57,401 bases of DNA from Lachnospiraceae bacterium (GTDB lineage Bacteria > Bacillota > Clostridia > Lachnospirales > Lachnospiraceae), in contig JAAUZL010000024.1 in assembly GCA_014804615.1 (NCBI GenBank), forward strand, positions 197,963 through 255,363, given 5' to 3'. Each line of letters starts with the position of its first letter. The stretch's first letter is position 1. The notes beneath the pieces are model-generated. The model worked only from the letters and a program-made list of their open reading frames with translations. It was not told where the DNA came from and searched no databases. The position numbers and the translations under genes are program-made. This document shows positions 25,694 to 34,716 of the stretch, piece by piece.

Positions 25694-27496
25694 TTACCCC
25701 AACTCCTCATATTTCCTCTCCACCGCCTTGCCATCGACTATCTCATAGATCTTATCGCAATTCCTAATGGTGGTAAGCCTGTGTGCTACAATAATCAAAG
25801 TCTTATTCCCTTGCAAAGAGTCTATGGCTTCCATGACTGCATTTTCTGTTTCCGTATCCAATGCAGAAGTTGCTTCATCCAAAATCAAGATAGCCGGATT
25901 ATTATATAATGCCCTGGCAATTGCCACCCGCTGTTTTTGTCCGCCGGAGAATTTAACGCCTCTGTCACCCACGATTGTATCCAGTCGATTCGGCAATTCC
26001 ATAACAAACTCTTTCAACTGTGCCTGCTCCAATGCCTGCCAGATCAGAGCATCGTTCGGTTCCTCAACACCAAACGCTACATTATTCCGGATCGTATCAT
26101 CTGTCAGATATACCGATTGAGGAATATAGCCTACATAATGACACCATTTCTGCGGCATAGTCCGGATATCTCTTCCTTCCAATCTGATACACCCTTCCTG
26201 TGGTCTGTATAATCCCAGAATAATATCCGCAAGGGTTGTCTTGCCAGCACCGGAATGCCCAATAAAGGCAACCGAAGTTCCCTTTTGAATTTTCAAGGAA
26301 ACTCCACTTAAGACTTCATTCTCGGAAGCAGGATATCTCCAGTGAATATTTTCTATTTCGAGATAATAATGTGCATCATCTGTCGAGCTCTCTATTCCGG
26401 ACTCATTTCCCTCATCCTTCTCTGTCAGAGTCCTGATACTCTGTTCCATCTCTCCTTCAGCTTTTCTTACTTCTTTCAGATTCTCATAAGTTATATTGAG
26501 TGATGGTACAAAATATACCATCTGATTAACACTGCTTGTGATCCTTCCCAAAGACGGTAAAATACGAAATGCACCGACTGCAAAAGCAGCCAGCTTTGGA
26601 ACAACTTCTACAGCATCCATCCCCCTAACCCGCAAGCTGACAGTTAAGATCAATCCCACTACACAGACAGCTTCAATAATGTATGTAGGGCTCTCTGAAG
26701 CAACGATCTGCCCTATCAGCGCTTTCTGCTGCCTTCCAATAGCGTTTTCATATCGTTTAACAAAGAAATGCTGTCTGTGCATGACAATCACCTCTTTGAT
26801 CCCCTGGAATGCCTGCAAAGAATGTTTCTGCATTTCTCCGTAACTTTTCTGATATTCAAGTCCAAGCCTCTGCATCGGCCCACGGAAGCCCTGGGTAACA
26901 CATATAAAGCAAACACCCGCCAATACAATAACGCTCAACGCCATCTTAAAATCTGTAACCATCATAAAGATAATAATAGCAAATGACGTGAACAGTTCTG
27001 CAATAACACGAAATGCATGATATATCAACAGATATACCGATTTGACATCCTCAATAATACCTCTGAGCAAATCACCCGCATTCGCCTGCACGAAGAAAAG
27101 ATAGCCTCTTTTCATATAAGATTCCATCATCAATACGCTCAACTCACGCTGAACCTTGGTAGAATATTTCACTCTGTAATAGGATAACAATGTGAGATAC
27201 AGATTCTTGATAATATATACCAATGCAATGCCAATCCCCAACAGCAATATCAACTGTGAAGCAGACTCAATATGCAGTATACGAACCAGCGGCTTAAGAT
27301 ACTTATTTTGCATTAGTTGTTCCGGCTCCACCATAGCCTGAACAAACGGTATGATAATAGAAACTCCCAGAGTTTCCACTAATGCACCGATCAAAGTCAT
27401 GCATAAAATCACAAATCCAAACTGTTTTTGTTTTCTTGTCAGAATAAATCGAAGCTTATTCCAAGCATCCTTTACTTTGTCCAGTTCATGAAACAT
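25694..27496 (-). CDS. ABC transporter, fused membrane and ATPase domains (PglK/MsbA-like flippase)
   Basis: A 600-residue half-transporter. Residues 1-330 form a six-helix exporter domain. The nucleotide-binding domain (about 355-600) has Walker A GHSGAGKTT, Q-loop region YIPQSVYLTDDTIRNNVAFG, signature FSGGQKQRVAIARAL, Walker B ILILDEATSALD and switch HRLTT. In glycan loci this type flips lipid-linked oligosaccharides, as PglK does. A close relative lies at 41166-42950. It sits between a Rossmann-fold gene and the MBL-fold gene on one strand. A flippase for a second glycan is likelier than drug export, given the setting. The site before the ATG is weak (AAGAGAAAG). Confidence 0.9.
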   Translation of the reverse strand: MFHELDKVKDAWNKLRFILTRKQKQFGFVILCMTLIGALVETLGVSIIIPFVQAMVEPEQLMQNKYLKPLVRILHIESASQLILLLGIGIALVYIIKNLYLTLLSYYRVKYSTKVQRELSVLMMESYMKRGYLFFVQANAGDLLRGIIEDVKSVYLLIYHAFRVIAELFTSFAIIIFMMVTDFKMALSVIVLAGVCFICVTQGFRGPMQRLGLEYQKSYGEMQKHSLQAFQGIKEVIVMHRQHFFVKRYENAIGRQQKALIGQIVASESPTYIIEAVCVVGLILTVSLRVRGMDAVEVVPKLAAFAVGAFRILPSLGRITSSVNQMVYFVPSLNITYENLKEVRKAEGEMEQSIRTLTEKDEGNESGIESSTDDAHYYLEIENIHWRYPASENEVLSGVSLKIQKGTSVAFIGHSGAGKTTLADIILGLYRPQEGCIRLEGRDIRTMPQKWCHYVGYIPQSVYLTDDTIRNNVAFGVEEPNDALIWQALEQAQLKEFVMELPNRLDTIVGDRGVKFSGGQKQRVAIARALYNNPAILILDEATSALDTETENAVMEAIDSLQGNKTLIIVAHRLTTIRNCDKIYEIVDGKAVERKYEELG

Positions 27497-27565
27497 TTTT
27501 CTTTCTCTTTACTTTCATAATCGTTAAATACCGCTTTGTCTATCATGCACCTCGCCCGGGTAAAT

Positions 27566-28282
27566 CTAATTCATGCTGCAGACAAACTTTCTTGATTTGC
27601 TGGCAATAACTGTAAAATTTTTCTCTCCCACATATTCGGAAAATACATAATCTATATTATTCTGTTTTAAAATTCTACATAATTCCTCACACGTATTTTT
27701 CTCGCCTTTACGCTCTGTATCATCTACCATAATTACAAAGTCATCCGCAAGGCATTCAGGCACAATACTCAAAATGTCTATTCTTGAAAACTTTCCCCCG
27801 GAACCAAATGGGCCATCAATTAAAATCAACTCATATTTGTCAGTACCTACTTTATCAGAAAAACCTTCGTACGCAATTCCGGAACTTCCTTTGTATTCTT
27901 TTTGTATCAAGGGCAAAATGATTAGTTTTGATTTCTTTAAATCAACACTATTTTTCATAAAATCAGCCCATTCTTCATCATGCTCAACAATATTATGAAT
28001 TGTTGCATTTGCATTCAATCCAGATTTCATATAAGCTGTAGTCATCTTTGTACTTTGCCCTAATCCTACTTCCAATATAGATGCCGGGCGAAATTCATCT
28101 AATACCCGATACAAAACACACAAAAATGCAAAGCCTACAGCCCAACCGCCGGGAAATACCCCTCCTTTAAACCAATTACTTCCCATACACAATAGTTGCA
28201 GTCTTTGTCCCCATTGTATATCTCCAACTTTTAATCCATCAATTCCTAATATTAAACTGATCAGTTTTCTAATTTTTTTCAT
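27566..28282 (-). CDS. Rossmann-fold protein, probable SAM-dependent methyltransferase
   Basis: A 238-residue protein. Start 28282 is chosen because AAAGGAGAG lies 8 bases upstream; it overlaps the preceding GT4 gene by 14 bp. The fold signs are SILEVGLGQSTKM (glycine-rich nucleotide loop), HNIVEHDEEW (acidic end of the next strand), ELILIDGPFGSGGKF and DDFVIMVDDTER, in the order expected for class I methyltransferases of the Methyltransf_24 kind. It could methylate a sugar, but SAM binding is not proven and similar folds exist without methyl transfer. It is the third gene of the operon that starts near 31318. Confidence 0.6.
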   Translation of the reverse strand: MKKIRKLISLILGIDGLKVGDIQWGQRLQLLCMGSNWFKGGVFPGGWAVGFAFLCVLYRVLDEFRPASILEVGLGQSTKMTTAYMKSGLNANATIHNIVEHDEEWADFMKNSVDLKKSKLIILPLIQKEYKGSSGIAYEGFSDKVGTDKYELILIDGPFGSGGKFSRIDILSIVPECLADDFVIMVDDTERKGEKNTCEELCRILKQNNIDYVFSEYVGEKNFTVIASKSRKFVCSMN

Positions 28283-29525
28283 TTGATTTTCTCTCCTTTG
28301 AAACAATTTCGTCCATAATTTCCCTATACAATTTCATATAATTATTCAACATCCGGACTTCAGAATAATTATCCTCTATATATTTTCTACACAAAGCAGT
28401 TTTTCTTTCCAATTCTTTGCGGTTAAGAAAGATATCATTGATCTTATCTGCCAACGCTTCACTATCTCGTGAAGGAACCAACCATCCTGATTCCTCTGTG
28501 ACAATTTCCGGTATCCCGCCCGTATGAAATGCCAAGACAGGCGTTCCTGATGCCATCGCCTCAATTGCTGTAAATGAAGAAGTATCTGCAACACTGGGTA
28601 AAATAAACAAATCCGCTGCCGCATACATTTCACTTAGCACAACCTCATTCTGTATATAACCCATATCATATATATCAAAGGGCAGATCAATTTTTTCCTG
28701 CTTTCCATTGCCTACGATCAGCAATGCATATTTTTCCTTATCCGCTATTTTAAGCAATGCATCCTGCAAATATGGAAATCCCTTGTAGACATTATGAATT
28801 CCGTTTGCAGCAAATAATAGGATATGTTTATTTTCCGGCAAATGATATTTCTTTCTTACTCCGCTTTTCTTGTGGCATTTAAAATTTTCCAATGCGATCC
28901 CATGGCTGATTACTCGGATATTCTCTTCTTTCAAATAGCTTTCCCTGCAAAGTTCATATAACCATTCAGACGGCGTAACAAAATAGATTCCTTTCTTTTT
29001 AAAAGATCGTATCTTGCGTTTTAAGAGTGACGGCGCGTAACGCATGCCCCTGCGCATACTTTCATTTCCCTTACAGGTATGACAGTACCGATCTATTTCC
29101 CAATTTTTACATTCAAATGCATGCGCGCACCCTCCGGTCAGCATCCACATATCATGAAGGGTAATGACAATATTGCTGCAGTATTTGCGAATCTCCTCCA
29201 TGTCCGAAAGTCCTATATAATTACTGTGGATATTATGAAAATGAACGATATCTATTTTTTCTCTCCGGATACATTCAATAATTGCGTTCTTTGCACGCCT
29301 GGTCTTTAACAGCGTATTGTTCAGGTGCCCTCCCATCAAAGTAGTCACGCATCTGCCGGTAAAATCCTTATAAATAATTTCCACATCGTCCGGCACATTT
29401 TTTTGCAATCTGCCTACCATGCAGTATGTCTCTGCCTCTTCCCCTTTTATTCCATAATACAATTGACGCATTACTTTTTCCGCGCCGCCGCCATTAAAAT
29501 AAGTGTTGATATATAAGATCTTCAC
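28269..29525 (-). CDS. GT-B glycosyltransferase, family 4
   Basis: A 418-residue GT4 enzyme that begins with GTG, overlapping the previous stop as GTGA. N-domain: KILYINTYFNGGGAEKVM and the cysteine-rich insert GGCAHAFECKNWEIDRYCHTC, common in WcaC-like and related capsule transferases. C-domain: LFAANGIHNVYKGFPYL, IVGNGKQE, and a variant EX7E with Asp first (DTSSFTAIE), then EAMASGTPVLAFHTGGIPE. The cysteines may form a structural zinc site. It works with the GT2-propeller fusion encoded directly upstream. Sugar and linkage are unknown. Confidence 0.9.
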   Translation of the reverse strand: MKILYINTYFNGGGAEKVMRQLYYGIKGEEAETYCMVGRLQKNVPDDVEIIYKDFTGRCVTTLMGGHLNNTLLKTRRAKNAIIECIRREKIDIVHFHNIHSNYIGLSDMEEIRKYCSNIVITLHDMWMLTGGCAHAFECKNWEIDRYCHTCKGNESMRRGMRYAPSLLKRKIRSFKKKGIYFVTPSEWLYELCRESYLKEENIRVISHGIALENFKCHKKSGVRKKYHLPENKHILLFAANGIHNVYKGFPYLQDALLKIADKEKYALLIVGNGKQEKIDLPFDIYDMGYIQNEVVLSEMYAAADLFILPSVADTSSFTAIEAMASGTPVLAFHTGGIPEIVTEESGWLVPSRDSEALADKINDIFLNRKELERKTALCRKYIEDNYSEVRMLNNYMKLYREIMDEIVSKERKSNEKN

Positions 29526-31318
29526 TTCTGCTTACCCCAGTCATCCTGTGAATCATGTATTCCCAACAACCGCCACGCTTTCATAAACAATCCGCCGACA
29601 GAAAATCTCTGCACCCGCAAGGTTACTGTCTCGCAAAATTCATTTTCGCCGTAACCGTACACACCGTATTTTCGATACAGAAAGGGAGGCAGCTGCGCAT
29701 TGATATCGGTAAGTCCTATCTTTCTGACTACCTTTTCCGCAAAACCCTGCTCATTCATTTGAGTGATCTCGTTTAAAGTAACAAATCTGCCGTATGCATG
29801 TTCAGAATCGTTTCGTACACTCCTGTACATTATGCCGTTTTTCTCATATATGGGCCCGCCGTTCAGGGCAGTATAGGAGTATTCATTCTGCTGCCACAGC
29901 TCTTTTAATGTAACCGCTTTTTTATGTTCTAAATTTTCCAATTGGAAGAGCCTCAGCTTCGACTGAAAGCCCCTTTTTTCTCCCGCTTCACTTACCAGAA
30001 CATGCAGCTTGTCCTCCGCCTTTTTATAGACAACCGCATTGATCATATTGATGCCGCATTTTATTTTACAATAGGGCTTCCACCGGACGATATCCTTATC
30101 CATGATATAAAACCGAATGTCCCTTCCATGCTCAGGTGTCAGCATCATATATGTCTGGTTTTTATATATAAATATGCAGGGAATGGCACCTTTCGACATT
30201 TTCATATTCGTCTTATAAGGTTTGGTCAAGTTTCCGTCAGCTTCTATGCGGGACACCCCCACAACGCTGTGCCCGCTCAGTTTATGATAGACTGCCATAA
30301 AAAGATACTGTCCATTATTCCAATGGAAGGGAATCGCATTCGTATACCATTCTCTGAAATTGGGTTTTAGTACGCGATACTGCTCGCTTTCCTTGCAACG
30401 ATATGCCAAGCAATATTCATACTCCGTAAGCGCATACCATAATGCCCCTAGTTTTTGTCTAACAAATAATTTTGCATAATGATTCCACCATTCCTGATAA
30501 ACCCAATTATCATTTTCATCATATTCAAAATTCCACTGCTTCTCTGCCCTCAATGTAGCTTTATAAACAGCATCTGCACCAGAATTGGTGCCGGAACCAT
30601 CCATTCCAATATTTTTTACCTTGGAATTTCTCGGAAAGATCGTAAGCATTTTTTCTTTATACTGCTGATAGCACCAACGTATCGCCCATGAATGGATCTT
30701 GCCCTCATGCTGCAATTTTAACATAGGAGTCATATCTATGCCGCCCTTGTTAAACTCCCTGATCCGTTTCCGATCCTTGATAAATTCATGATAATCGCTG
30801 ACATTCCAGTCGACCTTATCCCATCTGTCCTTCCAGGTTCCCCATCCCCAGCAGCAGCCGCGGTAACCACAGTACACATCTCGTTTATAGTGCCGCAGCC
30901 GTTTTAAGTCCATGGTAAACCCCGATATCGACCAAATTTTATCATCCTTCTCATAAAAGGTCAGAGCCTCATTCATAAATCGGATAAAATCCGGCGAAGT
31001 CAAATGATCATCTTCTAACACGATAATCTTTCCATACCGGTCAATTATTTGTGTTATACCATCTATAAGCGACTTCTCCAATCCCTTATTTTTTTCCGCC
31101 ATAATGATACTGACTTTTTTAAAATGACAATTTGCTTCAAAATAACTCAGATATCTCCGCACTTCCGCCACATTGGGAACCTCTGCCTCATCTGCAGGAG
31201 CATCGGAAAAAATATATAGCTCGGTTTTGTCTGCATCCTCATTTTTATCAAGCGCCTGTAAAACCAGCTTTGTGTGATCGATTCTATTGTATACAAATAA
31301 TACGACAGGCGCATGCAT
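29522..31318 (-). CDS. GT2-like glycosyltransferase fused to a GINT1-N/propeller-like domain
   Basis: A 598-residue protein. Start 31318 (MHAPVVLFVYNR) is chosen for the GGAGGGG site 9 bases upstream. Residues 1 to about 290 are a GT-A domain (FVYNRIDHTKLVLQAL, FSDAP, KIIVLEDDHLTSPDF with the metal-binding EDD, then GYRGCCWGWGTWKDRW). Residues from about 335 match the beta-propeller-like module also found at the N-terminus of eukaryotic GINT1-type transferases (NAIPFHWNNGQYLFMAVYH, IPCIFIYKNQTYMMLTPE, ALNGGPIYEKNGIMYRSV). It opens the operon below the plus-strand hydrolase gene. The C-domain may be a second catalytic or a glycan-binding unit; that is inference from pattern. Confidence 0.78.
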   Translation of the reverse strand: MHAPVVLFVYNRIDHTKLVLQALDKNEDADKTELYIFSDAPADEAEVPNVAEVRRYLSYFEANCHFKKVSIIMAEKNKGLEKSLIDGITQIIDRYGKIIVLEDDHLTSPDFIRFMNEALTFYEKDDKIWSISGFTMDLKRLRHYKRDVYCGYRGCCWGWGTWKDRWDKVDWNVSDYHEFIKDRKRIREFNKGGIDMTPMLKLQHEGKIHSWAIRWCYQQYKEKMLTIFPRNSKVKNIGMDGSGTNSGADAVYKATLRAEKQWNFEYDENDNWVYQEWWNHYAKLFVRQKLGALWYALTEYEYCLAYRCKESEQYRVLKPNFREWYTNAIPFHWNNGQYLFMAVYHKLSGHSVVGVSRIEADGNLTKPYKTNMKMSKGAIPCIFIYKNQTYMMLTPEHGRDIRFYIMDKDIVRWKPYCKIKCGINMINAVVYKKAEDKLHVLVSEAGEKRGFQSKLRLFQLENLEHKKAVTLKELWQQNEYSYTALNGGPIYEKNGIMYRSVRNDSEHAYGRFVTLNEITQMNEQGFAEKVVRKIGLTDINAQLPPFLYRKYGVYGYGENEFCETVTLRVQRFSVGGLFMKAWRLLGIHDSQDDWGKQK

Positions 31319-31405
31319 AGCTTGTCCCCTCCTACCTATCCACGGTTTCAATCAAAATCAGCTTTCTCAAAACAAAAAAGCCATAATATACCATAGTATA
31401 TACCT

Positions 31406-31434
31406 ATTCTATACTAGTAGTGCATGAAACGCAA
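31406..31434 (-). promoter_or_regulatory. Promoter candidate for the GT2-propeller operon
   Basis: On the minus strand TTGCGT (31429-31434), 17 bases, TAGAAT (31406-31411). A dyad TATAC-4-GTATA (31387-31400) lies just downstream, where an operator could sit. The gap 31319-31535 must hold promoters for both divergent genes, which supports the call. Confidence 0.5.
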
Positions 31435-31476
31435 ATATAAGTTTGTCTCCGCGCGTCAAATTTATATTACATCTAC

Positions 31477-31517
31477 ACAAGAAATTTCTTGTCATTATTA
31501 TAAATCAATGATACTAT
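31477..31517 (+). promoter_or_regulatory. Promoter with a 16-bp palindrome over the -35, for the plus-strand hydrolase
   Basis: TTGTCA (31489-31494), 17 bases, TACTAT (31512-31517). The perfect palindrome ACAAGAAATTTCTTGT (31477-31492) overlaps the -35, as expected for a repressor site. Its ACAA/TTGT ends recall the dyads upstream of the XRE gene. Confidence 0.6.
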
Positions 31518-31535
31518 TTTCCTGGGAGGGAACCG

Positions 31536-32405
31536 ATGAACCATATAACCGACATCGAAACCGGAAAGAAATATTTATACGAAAATTCCAATAATATCGA
31601 AGAAGAAATCGTCAATGAAAAGAACTCTGAATGCTACATCTTCTTTTCCAGTAACGGTTTATATGAGGACTCCTTTGAAAATTTTGATAAAACCATGCTG
31701 AAAGGAAACAGATATGAATGGAAATCCATTGCTGTTTCTTTAAAAAAGCGAAAAGGTATCGGAAAAATTATTTATGTAAGGGATGTTTACAAGAGCCATT
31801 ATCTTATGGGCATAAACTCTTCGCTGTCTTCCATCGAAAAAACCGTAGAATATCTGCGAGAATGCACTAAAGGATATGCAATAACGACTGTCGGCATTTC
31901 CAGCGGCGGATATATGGCTGTAATAACCGGATGCAGGCTGCAGGCAAAAAGAATATTCTGTATTTCCGGACAATTCGATTTGAACAGACATCTATCTGAA
32001 GAAAAACTGCAAGCTTTCCGAAGCGTAAATCCGGAATACTGTAAAATAGACGACATGATTGCAAACCATAACAATATACCAGTGTATTATTTTTGTCCTG
32101 TTAATTGTAAACATGACTATGAGAATTATAGTCTGGTAAAGGATCTCGAAAATGTCAGATGTTTTTTATTCCCGGATAAGATACATGCCGCAACTGTTTA
32201 TCCGTTTAATTTCCCGGATTTACTATGTTTATCAAATGAACGGCTCGACAGATTAGAAAAGCACTACCGCAGAAACACAATAAATAAAAATGAATTTTTA
32301 TTACGGACAATATCGCTTACAGGCTTTTTAGAATTTTGCAGAAGGCTTTGGAAATCCAAGCTGAATATTGGATATCTGAAAGAATCATGGAATGTAAAAA
32401 ACTAG
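31536..32405 (+). CDS. Alpha/beta-hydrolase-fold serine hydrolase
   Basis: A 289-residue protein, one of only two convincing plus-strand genes. The nucleophile elbow is TVGISSGGYMAV (G-x-S-x-G, Ser about residue 122). An acid may lie in the ISGQFDLN region, and the catalytic His is probably in FPDKIHAATVYPF near residue 223. There is no signal peptide, so it acts in the cytoplasm. GGGAGGG lies 5 bases before the ATG. Inserted against the direction of the glycan genes, it has its own promoter and probable operator. Its stop shares the palindrome CTAG with the stop of the convergent gene. An esterase or deacylase acting on a glycan precursor is plausible, but not shown. Confidence 0.75.
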   Translation: MNHITDIETGKKYLYENSNNIEEEIVNEKNSECYIFFSSNGLYEDSFENFDKTMLKGNRYEWKSIAVSLKKRKGIGKIIYVRDVYKSHYLMGINSSLSSIEKTVEYLRECTKGYAITTVGISSGGYMAVITGCRLQAKRIFCISGQFDLNRHLSEEKLQAFRSVNPEYCKIDDMIANHNNIPVYYFCPVNCKHDYENYSLVKDLENVRCFLFPDKIHAATVYPFNFPDLLCLSNERLDRLEKHYRRNTINKNEFLLRTISLTGFLEFCRRLWKSKLNIGYLKESWNVKN

Positions 32406-33487
32406 ATACTATCCATAAATCTATTTAACCGCTTTCCGATTTCTTCTTTATCGAATTCTTCTCTCACAGCACTGTTATCCGGGGCATCTTTTTTTGTAAA
32501 ATAAGAAGAATCCGCCAGGTCCTCTATATTTTTATAGCCTATTCCTTCGATATGGTTTTCTTGAAGCAGCTGTTCCGGCGCAATTGCAGTTGTATTCATA
32601 AACAGACTTTCTATCAATACCCCGGAAGTCCGGCACTGATATTGTTCCATATCATATGGAAGTATTGTATACTTTGCTCCTGCTAACGTTCTATAGTACT
32701 CTTCTTCTGTCAATATTTTATCTTCCATCACAATATTCTGATTTATCTTATGATCTAAATCTCTATAAAAGTTTTTATCGTAAAAATACCCCTTTATTTC
32801 CAATGGATATTCATTCTGATTAAACGCGCTGACAAGCTCATTCAGCTTTTTGTAAGAATTCATCGTCCCGATACAAACAGCTTTATTCTCCTTCTCCATT
32901 CTCCGGTATTTTTCATATTTCTGTGCATCATAATAATAATCAGGAATATATAATGCAGGAATACCCAAATCTTTAAAACCTTTTTGCGTACTGATAATAC
33001 CGTCCGCTTTTTTAAATCCGGCATAATAAATATGATTTAGAATCCGCCCTAAAATATTCTCCCCGAATGAATTTTGGTAGAGCAGTACAACTATTTTAGA
33101 ATTTTTTTTCTTTCTTTTTCCGGAAATAAAAAGATAAGAGTACAATGCAAGAAAAAAATCCGTCCTGTAAAACCACAGGATATCCTGCTCCGCAAGCTGA
33201 AAAACCTGATAAATATTATAGAACAATTTAAATTTATCTTTTAGCCTTTTCCACAGAGACTCCATATTTTCCGTAACGATATTATATTTTAGAGAGTATA
33301 TCCTATGAAAGGCCTTCACATGCTCTTCTGCAATCTCATTGATCAGACAAGGGGACGCCGCTACACTGATTTCATATTCCCCTTTCAGCAACTCCCCATA
33401 TTCTTTCATCACTTTTGACGAATGTCCTATTGCCTGTCCCTTTTTATCACAGGTTCCATAATAATCTATCAATAATAGCTTTTTCAT
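32402..33487 (-). CDS. Diverged GT-B glycosyltransferase
   Basis: A 361-residue protein with a GT-B layout. The N-domain starts KKLLLIDYYGTCDKKGQAIGHSS and contains DILWFYRTDFFLALYSYLF. The C-domain has AVCIGTMNSYKKLNELVSAF, EIKGYFYDKNF, LAGAKYTILPYDM and the donor-site-like SGVLIESLFMNTTAIAP. The usual EX7E is degenerate, with only the second Glu clear, so it is a distant member of the GT4 group. It is the last gene of the long right-hand operon and overlaps the stop of the convergent hydrolase by 4 bp. Confidence 0.7.
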   Translation of the reverse strand: MKKLLLIDYYGTCDKKGQAIGHSSKVMKEYGELLKGEYEISVAASPCLINEIAEEHVKAFHRIYSLKYNIVTENMESLWKRLKDKFKLFYNIYQVFQLAEQDILWFYRTDFFLALYSYLFISGKRKKKNSKIVVLLYQNSFGENILGRILNHIYYAGFKKADGIISTQKGFKDLGIPALYIPDYYYDAQKYEKYRRMEKENKAVCIGTMNSYKKLNELVSAFNQNEYPLEIKGYFYDKNFYRDLDHKINQNIVMEDKILTEEEYYRTLAGAKYTILPYDMEQYQCRTSGVLIESLFMNTTAIAPEQLLQENHIEGIGYKNIEDLADSSYFTKKDAPDNSAVREEFDKEEIGKRLNRFMDSI

Positions 33488-33522
33488 GAATATCCGCCTT
33501 TATCATAATATATTAGCATCCC

Positions 33523-34674
33523 CTATCGCTTCTTCCAAATAGGGTTCTGCAAAAACGCAAGATACTGCTTTGAAATCTGTTCCGGATCATACACGCTGAA
33601 ATTCATAGACTCTTGGGAATAGCCGTTTTGAAGTTTATCAATCCACTCTTCCACATCATAAGGATCGTCTACATAGACCGCTTTCCCCTGAGTCACCTCC
33701 GGAATAGATGCACATCTGGTAGTGATAACACGAGTTTTAAAAAGCATAGCTTCTATAGGCGGCATTCCGAAACCCTCAAATACACTTGGAAATAAAAAAG
33801 TATGGCAATTTTGATACAGCGCATTCCGTTCTTCATTACTGACAAATCCCGTTAAAATAACTGCATCCTGCAGACCCTTATCACGTATCTGCTTCTTCAA
33901 TTCTTCTGCTGCATTGCCATTGACGCCACTGATAAGCAGCTTGTCCGGGAGTTCGTCTACCCCATCTCTGAACCGCTCATGTCCCAGTCCTCTTTTTTCA
34001 CTCACGATCCGCTCCATCACATTAAGCAGTGTTTGCAGATTTTTATGAGGTATCATCTGACTTACTGTATAGAAAAAACGTTTTTGTTCAATATTATATT
34101 TCTTCCGGAGACACTCGAACTTTACTGTCTCGTCTTCTTTGACCGTAACAGGATTATAGATGACCTCAATGTCTTTTCTATGATACTTTTTCTCAATATC
34201 TTTCTTCACCCAATTGGAAATGGCCACAATTCTTGCCGCATTGATAACATCCATCCTCCAGCACAATCTGGAATAAACAATTTCATGGAGCGGATGATAT
34301 TCAGGATAGTGAAGCGCCTGTAAGTCATGAATCACGCAGGTATATTGAATACCTCTGTTCAGCCATGGTTTACAATATACCGGTTCAAAACATTTTCTGA
34401 AACCATTTCTTCTGAGCAGCCTGTTCTGAAAAAGATTCTGCCATATAATACGCTTCCCTATGTTTTCTGACTTGACATCCGCCACCAGCAGATGATATCT
34501 TTGATCTTTTTCATATTTGCGGAAAGTATCTGCATTATCCTTTGACACCAGTAAAGTAAAATCAAACTCTGCTTCAAGCCGTGCCAATCCATCCAGCAAG
34601 TTTCTGATATATGATTCTGTTCCTCCGACCTTACCGGGACGAACCCATAATAAATCAATTGCAATCTTTTCCAT
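33523..34674 (-). CDS. GT-B glycosyltransferase, family 4
   Basis: A 383-residue GT4 enzyme of the mannosyl/rhamnosyl-transferase-like kind. N-domain: EKIAIDLLWVRPGKVGGTESYI; middle: CVIHDLQALHYPEYH; C-domain: FYTVSQMIPHKNLQTLLNVM, LLISGVNG and EX7E as EGFGMPPIE followed by AMLFKTRVITTRCASIPEV. I start it at ATG 34674 because the protein then begins at the conserved strand; GGAGGAAGG lies 14 bases upstream, a little far, so ATG 34713 remains possible. It lies directly after an acyltransferase gene. Confidence 0.9.
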   Translation of the reverse strand: MEKIAIDLLWVRPGKVGGTESYIRNLLDGLARLEAEFDFTLLVSKDNADTFRKYEKDQRYHLLVADVKSENIGKRIIWQNLFQNRLLRRNGFRKCFEPVYCKPWLNRGIQYTCVIHDLQALHYPEYHPLHEIVYSRLCWRMDVINAARIVAISNWVKKDIEKKYHRKDIEVIYNPVTVKEDETVKFECLRKKYNIEQKRFFYTVSQMIPHKNLQTLLNVMERIVSEKRGLGHERFRDGVDELPDKLLISGVNGNAAEELKKQIRDKGLQDAVILTGFVSNEERNALYQNCHTFLFPSVFEGFGMPPIEAMLFKTRVITTRCASIPEVTQGKAVYVDDPYDVEEWIDKLQNGYSQESMNFSVYDPEQISKQYLAFLQNPIWKKR

Positions 34675-34716
34675 TTTTAAGTTTGCGTCCTTCCTCCCGA
34701 TCCCCATGCCCATATA

